Below are positions 30,815 to 41,911 of a stretch of DNA of 64,000 nt, piece after piece. Source of the DNA: Porpolomopsis calyptriformis (Eukaryota > Basidiomycota > Agaricomycetes > Agaricales > Hygrophoraceae); NCBI GenBank assembly GCA_951640195.1, contig OX621173.1, positions 847,780-911,779 of the forward strand, read 5' to 3'. Each line of letters opens with the position of its first letter. Positions within the stretch are counted from its first letter, which is position 1. Under the pieces are notes generated by a model, which did not search any database, had not been told where the DNA came from, and saw only the letters and a program-made list of their open reading frames with translations. The position numbers were made by a program, and so were the translations under genes.

Positions 30815-33800
30815 CTAGAGGTTACGAAAATAGGCGTCCATGGGCGTAAAATCAAGGATAAGGACACTACCATCCTTTGTGCCAAAAACCGCACGAGCTC
30901 CGTTTACATCCAAACTCTCCGGTCTACAAGAGAGGGGAATCCAACAAATACGTCGATTCCTAGTGAAGGAGTGCACCCAGCCATCCGCTGCGATATAACC
31001 AAATATTGGAGTAGCGCTTTGGTCGTCTGTGGAGAATGAGTTTCCAGATAAACTATAGGATTGCGCGATCGATTTGACATTGACCCAATGCTCTTCGAGG
31101 GTTTTCAGATCTGCACCGCTGACTGCGTCCCACAGCCGAACCATTTTGTCGTCGGATCCAGAAATGATACGCGTGCCATCAGGGGAAAATGTGACCGATT
31201 TTACAGATTGGGAATGTCCCTTGAAAGTTTTCATATGTGCACCGCTGACTGCGTCCCACAACCGAAGAGTATTGTCGTCGGATCCGGAAACGATACGCGT
31301 GCCATCGGGGGAAAATGCAACCGAATTTACCGGATCGGAATGTCCCTTGAAAGTGCTCAGATGTGCACCGCTGACTGCGTCACACAGCCGAACAGTTGAG
31401 TCATTGGATCCAGAAATAATACGCGTGCCATCAGGTGAAAATGCAACCGAATTCACCATACGCGTGGGTGCAGATGAAAATGCAACCGATACCAAACTGG
31501 AATGTCCCTTGAAAGTGCTCAGATGTGCACGGATAACTGCGTCCCACAGCTTAAGAGTACCGTCGTAGGTTGCAGATACAACACGCGTGCCATCGGGGGA
31601 AATTGCAACTGAGGTTACAATATCGGAACGATCCTCGACAGTTTGCAGATGTTTACCATTGACTGCGTTCCACAGGTCAACATCATACCAGCAGGATAGA
31701 GAAACAACACGCGTGCCATCAGATGAAAATGCGATCGATTCTATCGAAATGGAATGTCCCCTGACGGTGTTTAGATCTGCACTGCTGACTGCGTCCCACA
31801 GCCGAACAGTTTTATCGTCGGATCCAGAAATGATACGTGTGCCATCGGGAGAAAATGCGACCGAATTTACCGGATCGGAATGGCCCTCGAAAGTGTTCAG
31901 ATGGGCACCGTTGACTGCGTCCCACAGTTGAACAGTTTCGTCGAAGGATCCAGAAATGATACGCGTGCCATCAGGGGAAAATCCAACCGAAAGTACCGGA
32001 TCAGAATGTTTCTTGAAAGTGTTCAGACGAGCACCGCTGGCTGCGTCCCACAGCCGAGCAGTCTTGTCGCTGGATCCAGAAGCGATACGCGAGCCATCAG
32101 GGGAAAATGCAACCGAATATACCAAACCGGAATGTCCTTTGAAAGTGTTCAGATGTCCACCGCTGATTGCATCCCATAGCCGAACAGTTTTGTCGTCGGA
32201 TCCAGAAATGATACGCGTGCCATTGGGAGAAAATGCGACCGAATTTACCCAATCGGAATGTCCCTCGAAAGTGTTCAGATGGGCACTGCTGACTGCGTCC
32301 CACAGCCGAACCGTATTGTCTTTGGATCCAGAAACGATACGCGTGCCATTGGATGAAAATGTGACCGAAAATACCGAACCGGAATGTCCCTTGAAAGTGC
32401 TCAGATGTGCACCACTGACTACATCCCACAACCGAACAGTATTGTCTTTGGATCCAGAAACGATACGCGTGCCATCAGGGGAACATGCGATCGAAAATAC
32501 CCAATCGGAGTGTCCCTTGAAAGTGTTCAGATGCGCACCACTGACTGCATCCCACAGCCGAATAGTTGTGTCGTCAGAGCCAGAAATGATACGCTTGCCG
32601 TCGGGGGAGAATACGGCGCAATTTACCGATTCGGAATGGCCCTCTATCGTCCTCACCCATGTGTCCCATCTACCAATCATTCCATTGTACACTTTTATCG
32701 GAACATCCAACAACTTTTTCCTATATGTCTTCTTAATGAAAGTTTCTTTGGGAGTGAACAGTAACGCAGAGTGGTAGACTTGAAGGGAACAAGTGCTGAT
32801 GGCCGGGAAAAATTCAAGGGTAAACCGCTCGCAGTCACGAAGTAAATCCATTGCATCGGTCACGTCTGTGCCTGATTTCTATCGCACTCGATGAGTTTTA
32901 TGCACTGCTGAGAGGAGAAATGACAAACAGCAATGGCTTGTTGGGCGGCATTCAACGCAAGCAGGCCATTTCGAAGGTCTCCCATCAGACTTAGTGCTTC
33001 GACCCAACACAGCAGATATTTCGAACAAAATTTCTTCAGCCGGTCAACGAGACTGTCAGAAAACATTGCATTTGACAAGTGCCAAGCCCAGTGACGACAT
33101 GCATACTGCAGTTCAGGTGGAATGCATGTCATGATGCGTGCTGGAAGGTTGTCGACTTCGTTATTGAGCACCGATGGGTTTCTTATCCGACACATATCTC
33201 GCTTCAGCCCTTTCATAACATCTAGACAGGCATGCGCAAGTAGAGTATGCTGGATTTCGGGGTTAACAACGAATTTCGGATTCCGACATCGGGCTGGGCT
33301 GGTTATGAAGTCGAAGAAGGATGGATGAAGAGTTCGAATCACTTTGCTATCATCATCTGGGACCATAATAACCGAGTGGAGGTGACGTAACGTCCCTTGA
33401 ACTCTCCCCGATTGCACACCTAGTAATCGTTCGATAGCAAGCGAAGAAAGCGGATCTCGAAGAAGAACAATAGTCCCTAGCACCCTTTTCAGCTGACCAG
33501 AGAGACCGGGGGATATCATAGGAAAAGCATCGTTCAACACTTGAGTATATAATTGATCAAGGCGATAATCCGGTGATAAGTGTTCTGTCGCAGGGGTTGC
33601 GTGAGAGAGAAGGCGCGTGAGCTGGTCTGTGGGGTTAGAATAGTTTCGATCCTCGATGAACTTGATCGAGGTGAATGCATAGATGAAAAGCGCAGAGGAC
33701 AACAGCGCCAGCGAATGAATATCTGCTTCGGAAGGCCATGGGTCTTCGATGCAATACAACTCTCTCGTCGAAGCGAGTTCCGACGAAAGGTAAAGTTTGA

Positions 33801-35408
33801 TATCGTTCTGCACGACGTCCAGTTCAACTTCATGCAAAATGTATCGCTGAGTGACGGGGTTCAAACCGCTCGATTGAAAGATTGTAGTAATATGGCTTTC
33901 CGGCCGACTGGTGACCAGAAACTTCAATGGGAAGAGTTCGTTGACGTGAAGAGAGAGCGACGATAAGATGGCTGAGGTCGTTCCAGTCTCTTTGCACTCA
34001 TCGAGCGCATCTACTATGACAACACATGGAGAAAATGAGCTCCCGAGCGTATGAAGAGGTTTCACGATGAGCTCTTGAAGTTGATGAGAAGGGTTGGCAT
34101 TAACGATATCGGGTGTGGAGTTGATGATACTAGTAACCTCGGCTCTGAATGAATTGCTGAAATTTCCGAGTTGGTAGGCGATGGTAGTAAAGATTAGACG
34201 AGGGTTGCTGCATTCCGCATCGTCACGCGAGCAAAAGAAGCTTGCACCAAGAATGCCATGTTCTTTGCAAGCCTCAGCAACAGTATAAGCAATCGTCGTT
34301 TTCCCCGTTCCGGCGGATCCATTGATCCAAAATATACAGATACTCGTCGTGGGGGTATCGGGCATTGGCGATTTCCCCTTCGATGTATCGCCGTCTTGGC
34401 TTGAGGAATTGTCGAAATCGATCCAGCCAATGATCTGCTCAAGGATATCCGCCCTCGTACCTTCCAAACACCGTGCGTGATCCTTAGAGTTATATGCTGC
34501 AAAGGTCGCGTATGGTGGCCGCCCATCTAAAATATCTAAGTCATTACATCATCTATAAATCAATTAGTCCTCACCTTTCACGTCTAATCTAGTCATTATA
34601 TTCTGGATGGTATTAAGTGGGCAACTCGTAACAATTAACGAACCATCAACACAAACCTGAAGTCCAATGGTCATATTTTCATCGTGTTTCCTGATATCCT
34701 CCCGAATCCTGGTGACATGTTCCTGGGGGAGCGTGAGTATCAAACCCATTAAGGCAGCGTAAAATTAACAAACGTCAAGTGCAAATTCGATGGCGAGTGT
34801 AGTCTCCACCTACACCCATACATATTAGCCAAAGGTGGAAGCACGCAAGCATGTAAGCATACCGTAAAGCTTTCGATCGACCATGAGATGGTCTGGATAT
34901 GATTACTGATAGATTGTGCGTCTTTGGCATGGGCAATTAAACGCTTAATGACATTTCGGGAGGCCATCTTTTGTAACTCTTCTAGCGCCGTATTCGATGT
35001 GCTATAGAAACTGGATGAGGCTAATGCATTGTGATTTAAAGAGGACTCACCTGAACAAACGATCTATTCGATCAATAGCCACCGACAATGTTTCTCCATT
35101 CCGAGAATTTTCAAGCACTCGATTGAGACCTTCGATCTGCTTGGAGAGTTTCTCGACATCCCCTGCATTTTGAGACGTGGCCTGCATCACTCATCAGAAC
35201 ACATCAACACAGAGCAGTTGCGATCTACCTTGATAACGTCTAGCACGATCAGTAGACCATCTATCCCTGCCTTCAGCCCTGGCACTCCGATGTATCCTGT
35301 TGCCTTTTCGACTATTTGGAGAGTTGTTTGCAGGCTGCTAACAGCAGTAGAACAAGCCTTCTTCAACCTCTCATTATTCTCTGACTTTGGCTTCATAGAG
35401 CGGAACAT
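30815..35408 (-). CDS. NACHT-WD40 NLR-like STAND protein, copy 1
   Basis: The start at 35408 gives MFRSMKPKSENNERLKKACS, aligned with the start of copy 2. Small exons encode an N-terminal helical domain (TTLQIVEKATGYIGVPGLKA, QNAGDVEKLSKQIEGLNRVL) that resembles the four-helix MLKL-NTD-like domains of Agaricomycete NLRs (inference). A large exon (34,5xx-32,860) carries CLEGTRADILEQIIGWID and then NACHT: Walker A NGSAGTGKTT, Walker B-like VVIVDALDEC, FLVTSRPES. The last exon holds 12 WD40 repeats of about 42 residues (GHSDPVNSVAFSPDGTRIIS type) and ends LILDFTPMDAYFRNL. Fungal NLRs control allorecognition or response to non-self. The intron joining NACHT to WD40 lacks a GT donor at 32930-32929 (CT instead), so the two halves may not be joined. 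Divergent from EXO1. Confidence 0.85.
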
Positions 35409-35645
35409 TGAAAGAAACTTGGATGGATAATCGACGGGCGATTCAGGAAAGGGGGAAGAAACCGGGATGGTTGCAAACAAATATAAACATCTCGTGACAC
35501 CACCATCACATTCTGTCACGCCGACGCGCCCCGCGTTATTTATCCTTATTTATCCCCGACTTCATACCATCCCAGTCATACACACTCACACCCCTACCCA
35601 TACCCACACTCATCTATCCATTATTAGCCTCTTTATAGCATCATT
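35409..35645. promoter_or_regulatory. Shared divergent promoter region of NLR copy 1 and EXO1
   Basis: 237 bp between two start codons in opposite directions. It contains TTATTTATCCTTATTTATCC at about 35,536-35,555 and a CA/CT-rich run (CACACTCACACCCC) toward EXO1. Regulation is inferred from arrangement only. Confidence 0.45.
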
Positions 35646-37895
35646 ATGGGCATATCTGGCCTCCTCCCCCTCCTCAAACCCATCCAATCCACCAAACACC
35701 TCTCTGAATTCTCAGGCCAAACTCTGGCCGTGGACGCCTACGTCTGGCTCCACCGTGGTGTCTACACCTGCGCCTCCGACCTCGTCTCCGGCAAGCCCAC
35801 AACCCGGTGAGTCCTCCCCCCTCCCCTTCTCCATCCTCTCTGACCATCACACACACACATAGATACGTAGACTACGCCCTCCACCGCATCCGCCTCCTCA
35901 AGCACCACCACATCCGCCCCTTCATCGTCTTCGACGGCGGCCACCTCCCCGCCAAACAACACACGGACCTCGAGCGCAAGAAAAAGCGCGCCGAACACCT
36001 CGCTCGGGCACATGCCCTGGCCGCGCAGGGAAAGCACCACCTCGCACGCGAGATCTACGCCAAATGCATCGACGTCACTCCTCAAATGGCTTACCAACTC
36101 ATCAAGGTACCAACAATAACCTTTATTTTAAAACACCTAAAAAAAAACACCATTTTTCATAGGCTTTACGAGCAGAATCCATCCCCTACATCGTCGCACC
36201 CTACGAAGCCGACGCCCAACTCGCCTATCTCGAGCGACACCACCTCGTGCACGGGATCATCACCGAAGACTCTGACCTGCTCGTCTTTGGCTGCCACACC
36301 GTCCTCTTCAAACTCGACGCCGTCACCTCCACCGTCACCGCCATCTCCCGCTCCGACTTTGGCGGCCTCTCCGCCGCCGCTGCCGACAGCGGTGGTGGGG
36401 GAGGAGGGATCTCCCTCCTCGGATGGTCAGACGTCCAGTTCCGCGCCATGGCCATCCTGAGCGGGTGTGACTACCTCCCGAGCATACCCGGTGTCGGGCT
36501 CAAGACGGCATGGTCCCTGCTGCGCAAGCACAGGACGGTCGAGAATGCGCTTCGCGCGCTCAGGTTGGACGGCAAGAAGGAGGTGCCAAGGCAGTACCTC
36601 CAGGCGTTCAAGCTCGCCGAAAAGGTGTTTTTACACCAGAGGGTGTACGATCCCGAGAGCGAGAGGCTGGTCCATATGACGCCTGTACCGGAAGGAGAGA
36701 CGTGGGACGAGGCAACAGAGGCCTACGTCGGACCGTGAGTTTGTCATGCCCAGCTAGGTGCCCGCTGGACTTGTGTTCACGAGCAAGTTTTTTCTTTCCC
36801 AGTGATGTTGAGCCATCATTGGCGAGACAAGTCGCTGTCGGAGACGTCGATCCAGTGACGCTTTTACCGATGCAAGATATCAATCCGGCTTACGTCCCAC
36901 GAGTCGTGAAGGCTCTGCCATTAGTGTCGATGCCCATCAACCGCCAAGGTGGCGACGGTATTTTAAATTTTTTTGGTATGTTTTCAATTATCCTAGGTTA
37001 CAGTGACGAGAACGATTTGGTAGCACCGAAACCGAAGACGTCTTCACAGACTGGGAGGAGAAAGATGGTCGTCGGACAAGCTAGTGGGAAAAAGACATTG
37101 GCGGACGTTATGGAACAGGATCTAGTGGCCAAGAGGGAGAAGAGATGCAAAGAATTGAAAACCGAGAGAGGTCACATGCCTTCCCGGTTCTTTGATGGGT
37201 CACCGAAAAAGACGGTTGATGAAGCAGGACGGTGTGAGGGCGTTGAAGATGAGCAGGATTTGGATATTTCGATGGAAGTTGGATTGGAAATTGAGGAAGG
37301 TGCAGATCCTGTAAAGCAAGAGGATGGGTACCTGTCGCCTTGGACAGAGTGTGGGAGATGGGAAAGCCCGGAGTTGTCATCGCCTGTACAACCGAAGCAA
37401 GCGCGGGGTCAGAGCGAGGACGACTTTGGTGCTGATCCAATTTCAAGTCCGTCGGTGGTGGTTGTTCGGAAGGAGCGATCTGGTTCTCCGACGGATTATT
37501 TGAATAAAAGGATGGGGAAAAGGGAGGTGGCGGAAGGAGTTGACTTGAGGGATATGTTTGGAGATATGACGAGTGAGATTGATTCGTTTGAGGGTCAAGA
37601 AGAGGATCAGTCGGCGTCGACGCTGTCTCCGCCTAGTCCTAAGACACCTGAGGACAGATGTGAGGAAGGGGTCGGTGTAGCAGAGGCAACAAGCGATGAA
37701 GAGAGACGGAGAGAAGCGGTGGTGAGTGGGTGGAGAGAACGGTGGTCATTAGAGACGAAAGGAACGGTAAGTGCCAATGGAAAAGTGGTAAACGAGCTAA
37801 ATATTTGTTTATAGCTGAGACGACATGAGACGACCGTTGTTAGTGGTCGATCACATCGAGTGAGCAAAGGACGAAAAAGTTTATTATTTAAATAA
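35646..37895 (+). CDS. EXO1: Exonuclease 1 (5'-3' exonuclease/flap endonuclease of mismatch repair and recombination)
   Basis: Exons: 35646-35806, 35863-36106, 36163-36734, 36803-37766 and 37815-37895, all with GT-AG borders. The N-terminus MGISGLLPLLKPIQ is the invariant XPG/Rad2-family start; the initiator Met-Gly is needed for the active site. Catalytic acidic residues are all present: LAVDAYVWLHRG, FIVFDGG, APYEADAQLAYLE, ITEDSDLLVFG and ILSGCDYLPSIPGVGLKTAW (helix-hairpin-helix DNA binding). A Gly-rich insert (DSGGGGGG) separates the two nuclease halves. The C-terminal half is acidic and disordered (SPPSPKTPEDR), where EXO1 binds mismatch-repair proteins in other fungi. Total about 675 aa, the usual length. 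An in-frame stretch resembling a 21-nt intron at 36,97x reads through. It acts in the nucleus in mismatch repair and end resection. Confidence 0.92.
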
Positions 37896-37927
37896 AGAAA
37901 ATATTCGCTGACTTTCAAACTTGCACA

Positions 37928-39503
37928 ATGTCTCCCTCTCGATTCAACCCAAACCCATTCTCTCAACAACCATTCAATAACATTCAATTTCCTTTAAATA
38001 ACTCACAACTCACCTATCATTACAATCATTCACCCACTCCTCATCACCCTACCCTCAATAATACACACCCCATCCATCCCCCTCCAACCAACCAATCACA
38101 TAACCCACCACAGATTGCCACCCCAACCCACTCTTTCCCCCATCCCCATCTCCCCCTCCCCTCCCCATTCCCCCTCAACGAATTTTCCATCTCCCCCGCA
38201 CCTTTCTCCCACCCCGAAGACCATCTCGTCCCCCTTCCCCCCCGACAACCCCACCGTGAACCCAAACTCGACAATGCCCCCTTCCACATGTACACAAATC
38301 CTCTCCACCCGCCACCGCTTTTGTCCTCATTTAACGACGTCACCACCCGCGCATTCGCTTCATATACCGATCACATTCCTCGACCCGACCATCCCCTTAT
38401 CACCACGCCACAATCACCCCTTATCCTACCTCTCCTCTCCCTGCAAATACCCTCCTCCTCCTCCTCCCTGAGCAGTGCTTTAAACGAAAAGATTTCCGAT
38501 CTCAGTCCACACCTCAAACCCCAATCCAGAAGCCCTCCCCTCCTTTCTTCCCCCGAACCCGAATCTGAACCCACCGAATCGCCTGTCCCTTCCGGCGTTC
38601 AAACTCGCGCTCATACTCACTCTCTGAACCTATCCTCCCTCAAGCCAACGGCAGAATCTGACCCACCACCCCCTCCTCCTCCTCCTGCTCACCGCCGCCG
38701 AAAAAACCGCAAAAAACCGTCCAAGATGCACGAGTGCCCGACCTGCCACAAGCAGTTCCCCCGTCCGAGCGGGCTGGCCACTCACAATAACTCTCACACG
38801 GGCAACAAACGTACGTCTTCTTCTCCTCACATACCACACTACTATCACAAAAAGATTTCTACATATAAACATGACAAAAAATCTACACGCCATGCTGATT
38901 GATAGTCTTTCTTTTTTCCCATTCCTTTTCTCTCATTTTCTTTCTTTTTTTTTGGCATTTCCAGCATACCCATGTTCATTCCCCCACTGTTCGATGGCCT
39001 TCACCGTCCGCTCGAACGCGCGGCGCCACCTCCGCTCGCACGGCGTCCTCCCGCCAGGCCACCCCCCGACCGACGCGCCACCAGCGCCCCCGTACGTCAT
39101 CGGGTTCATCACCCCCCTCGTGTCGTCCCCCGTGGACGACAACAGCGGCAGCAACCCGCTCGCGATGGCGACCGCGGGGGCGAGCTCGACGGTCAAGTTG
39201 AAATGGATACTCTCTAATCCGGCCTCGTTGTCGTATTCGTCGTCAACGGCCACGACGACGATGACGACTCATAGCGAGCCGGTCATTTTATCTGCTCCCG
39301 GCCTTGGCCTTGGCGGTGGCGAGGACATTGCCTCTCAATGCTCCCTCCTCCGTCTCGCCGGCGAGGAGGGGAATGGCGAGCCAGTCGAGCGTCACTCGCG
39401 TTCGGCGGCCCTTGTGGGTTTCATTTTTTATTTGTGGTTTTGTTTTGGCGAACTTTTTTTGTTTTTTTTATACATCAACAAGTGGACGAATCGGTCAAGT
39501 TGA
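37928..39503 (+). CDS. Proline-rich C2H2 zinc-finger protein (putative transcription factor)
   Basis: Exon 1 (37928-38810) encodes about 290 aa of Pro/Ser/His-rich low-complexity sequence (MSPSRFNPNPFSQQPFNN). A basic patch RRRKNRKKPSKMHE follows, then finger 1, CPTCHKQFPRPSGLATHNNSH. The intron (38811-38964) falls in the TGxKP linker and splices to PYPCSFPHCSMAFTVRSNAR with RHLRSH, finger 2 (exon 2 from 38965). A low-complexity Ala/Ser/Thr tail follows. The tandem fingers with a TGNKPYPC linker indicate sequence-specific DNA binding. Targets are unknown. The C-terminus is uncertain: the open frame ends at 39503, but a further intron near 39,413 is possible. Only 33 bp follow EXO1, so the two genes are tightly packed in tandem. 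Confidence 0.75.
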
Positions 39504-40680
39504 AAGCTTGTCAAGTTCGACTGATTGTACTTTATAACTCCACCGAGCGATGTATATTGTAAAAAGAGGGGAGGGGGATGGGGCAAGTTGTAGTTGCAGT
39601 CGTTCCCGGCCTTTTTTTCTTTCATTTTTTTTTACCTCTTTTTGTTTTCAGGGTTTCTTTGCCTCTGGGGATATATTCGGAGGTGCTTGTAAGTTGCTAA
39701 CGCCGCGAGTCCGATTGCAATTCTGTTACAGTTCTGCCGATATCCATTGGTTTACGTATAGCTATCCGTTTTGGAAAAACATTCCTACAACGGGAGAAGG
39801 TGGTGGGTGTAGGGTTTATAGGGCCTTGTGTATGGTTGTACGGTGATCGGATCACGGTGACAGCTGCCAGCTGGTATGTTTAGGAACGATAATTGTCCGG
39901 CTTTTCTTTTTCTTTTCTTTTTCTTTTCTTTTTTTTTTTTGGGTGGTCCATATCAGAAATCCAGAACCTCCCTTCCCGCCCCTTCCCTTTCACCCCCCTC
40001 CTCGTGCGCGGTCTAGACCCCATGGAGCGAGCACTTGTTCCACATGGCAACCCTCCCGTCCCCTCTCCAAGCAAACCAACGATTAGGGATCGTCGTCCCC
40101 CCCTACCTCCACTTTCGTCTCCCATGTCCCGGGCTCTTAATATATCGCAGCATATTGATTGCATCAACGGTTTTCTGCCTGTCGATCATCAAGTACTTAT
40201 TATAACCGGATTTTTGGTTTGGGGGAAGGGAGAGGGGGGAAAAGTAGATATACGTACACAACCATCAAATGTTAATGTCACTGACACACACATATACAGG
40301 CACACGCATCATCACACACTCGCGTCCTACCGGGCCCGTCCCCACGATGGCGTTCTAGACCGCGCATCCGGGTGAACCTCGAAGCGTCTGGCCTGGGTCC
40401 CATCGTGTATCCCCTGCCCTCTTAGCCGAGTGGATGAAATGTGTACGTGTTTATACAAATGTGTGGTATGCACGCTACGCCATGTCAAGCCAAGCGTGGC
40501 ATCGTGGCACTGCGGCACTGCGTCATGGTGTGGCGTTGGTGCTGTGCGGTAGGTGGCAGGTGGGGATGGAATAGAATGGATCTGGGGTGCTGATAATGGG
40601 TAGGGTCATGGGACGTGAGATATGGATAAACAAGGAGAGGCGTACTTGATATTATGAATATCAAGTATGTTGTTTGTTTG
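39504..40680. other. Intergenic region between C2H2 gene and PIG-P
   Basis: No supported gene. It contains a (CTTTT)n/T-rich pyrimidine tract at about 39,901-39,942. A plus-strand open frame around 40,021-40,195 (MERALVPHGNPPVPSPSKPT) has no recognised homology and no clear splicing partner. Likely 3' UTRs of the convergent flanking genes. Confidence 0.4.
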
Positions 40681-41621
40681 TCAGGTGGGAGGCGGGCGAG
40701 GCCGGTTGTAGAGGACGCGGTTGACGAGGGCGATGGGTATGTCGTGTGGTTCTAGGATGGGCTCGGAGTTGATGTCCGGGTTGGGACCGGTTGGGGACCG
40801 GTGGTAGTAGTCGTCATCATATGGGAGGGAGAGTTGGTGTTTCAAATCTGGGGGTGAAAGGTGCGTGTGTAAGGGTAAGTAAGCGTGTACGTGTATCAAC
40901 ATGCGTCGTTTAGCGAGGGTGAAAAGAAAGGAATGGGGTGGGGGAATAAAAAAGAATAAAAAAGAAAAAGGAAAAGGAAAAGAGAAAACAAAAAACCTCC
41001 GTAAGGGATAGCTCGCGTACCTGTTAGGGTGCTCGTGTCAGAAAAAGATGGGGTGTCGGCTATGGCGAGGGCAAAGTAGACAAAATAGGTGAGCAGAATG
41101 AGGAAGGTCGTGTAGGCTGGAAGGAGGATGGCCCATTCGCTTTTTAAATTTCAAATTTTTGAGGAAAGAATGATCGTTAATTCATCAGACAAAAAAAAAG
41201 AAAAGAAATGAGGAAGAATAAGAAATGAACAGATCTGGATTGAGAGTTTGAATCTTTTAAACCGGTAACGAAAACGATAACCGATCGTCTTCCTTCCAAG
41301 CTGCAGGAGAGAAAACACCAAAACAAGAACAAAAAAGGGGGGTCGCTCTTCTTTTTTTTACACAAGGGACAAGCAACAACAACGTACCACTCACCGGCTG
41401 GGATACCACTCTACGCCGAGACGGACGATCCACGCGTCTGGGAGCAACGCCCAGAGGAGGAAGATGACGAAGAGGAGCGAGGTGGTCGTCCACGCCACGA
41501 AACCGTAGAACTCGGGCGCGCGGCTGCGGTACTCCGGCGTCGGCAGGGGCGGGTACGGCGCGATGGGCGATGTGGGGCTCGTCGGCGGGTTGACGGGTTG
41601 GTGTTGTTGGGCTTTGGCCAT
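40681..41621 (-). CDS. PIG-P/GPI19, subunit P of phosphatidylinositol N-acetylglucosaminyltransferase
   Basis: Three exons: 41621-41395, 41139-41021 and 40847-40681. The start at 41621 gives MAKAQQHQPVNPPTSPT. The PIG-P domain follows: EFYGFVAWTTTSLLFVIFLL, WALLPDAWIVRLGVEWYPSR, then EWAILLPAYTTFLILLTYFV and YFALAIADTPSF. These are two membrane segments separated by the conserved WYPSREWA turn, as in the family. The tail DLKHQLSLPYDDDYYH ends at TGA 40681-40683. The GPI-GnT complex adds N-acetylglucosamine to phosphatidylinositol, the first step of GPI-anchor synthesis on the ER. About 165 aa, the usual size. Divergent from NLR copy 2 with 290 bp between starts. Confidence 0.88.
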
Positions 41622-41911
41622 GGGATGTGTGTGGTGGATGTACATACAACGCTTTTGTGACACTTGTTGTTGGAGTGATCACGGAAAATAAAATATTTCG
41701 GTTCCGCGACGCCCAGCGGCGTCGGAGAGCGATTCTTGGCTTGCCGTGAATGTGAAGATGATTTACGTTCAATTCAGAGTGGTGATTTTCCACTCGTCTT
41801 TCGGCACACGAACCGACATCCCGGCAAGAGACACCGGCACAGACAATCAAAACATTGCTGTGTACGGTGCCTCAGCGTCTAGCATTCTCACATCCATTCA
41901 AGTCTCTGTCA

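Noticed and set aside
31061..32777. Plus-strand open frames of up to about 270 codons with repeated motifs
   Set aside because: They are antisense shadows of the WD40 repeats of NLR copy 1; the periodicity simply mirrors the 126-bp repeat.
39893..40375. Possible small plus-strand gene (includes MERALVPHGNPPV)
   Set aside because: Begins in a polypyrimidine tract, has no recognised homology and no clear exon partner; left as intergenic.
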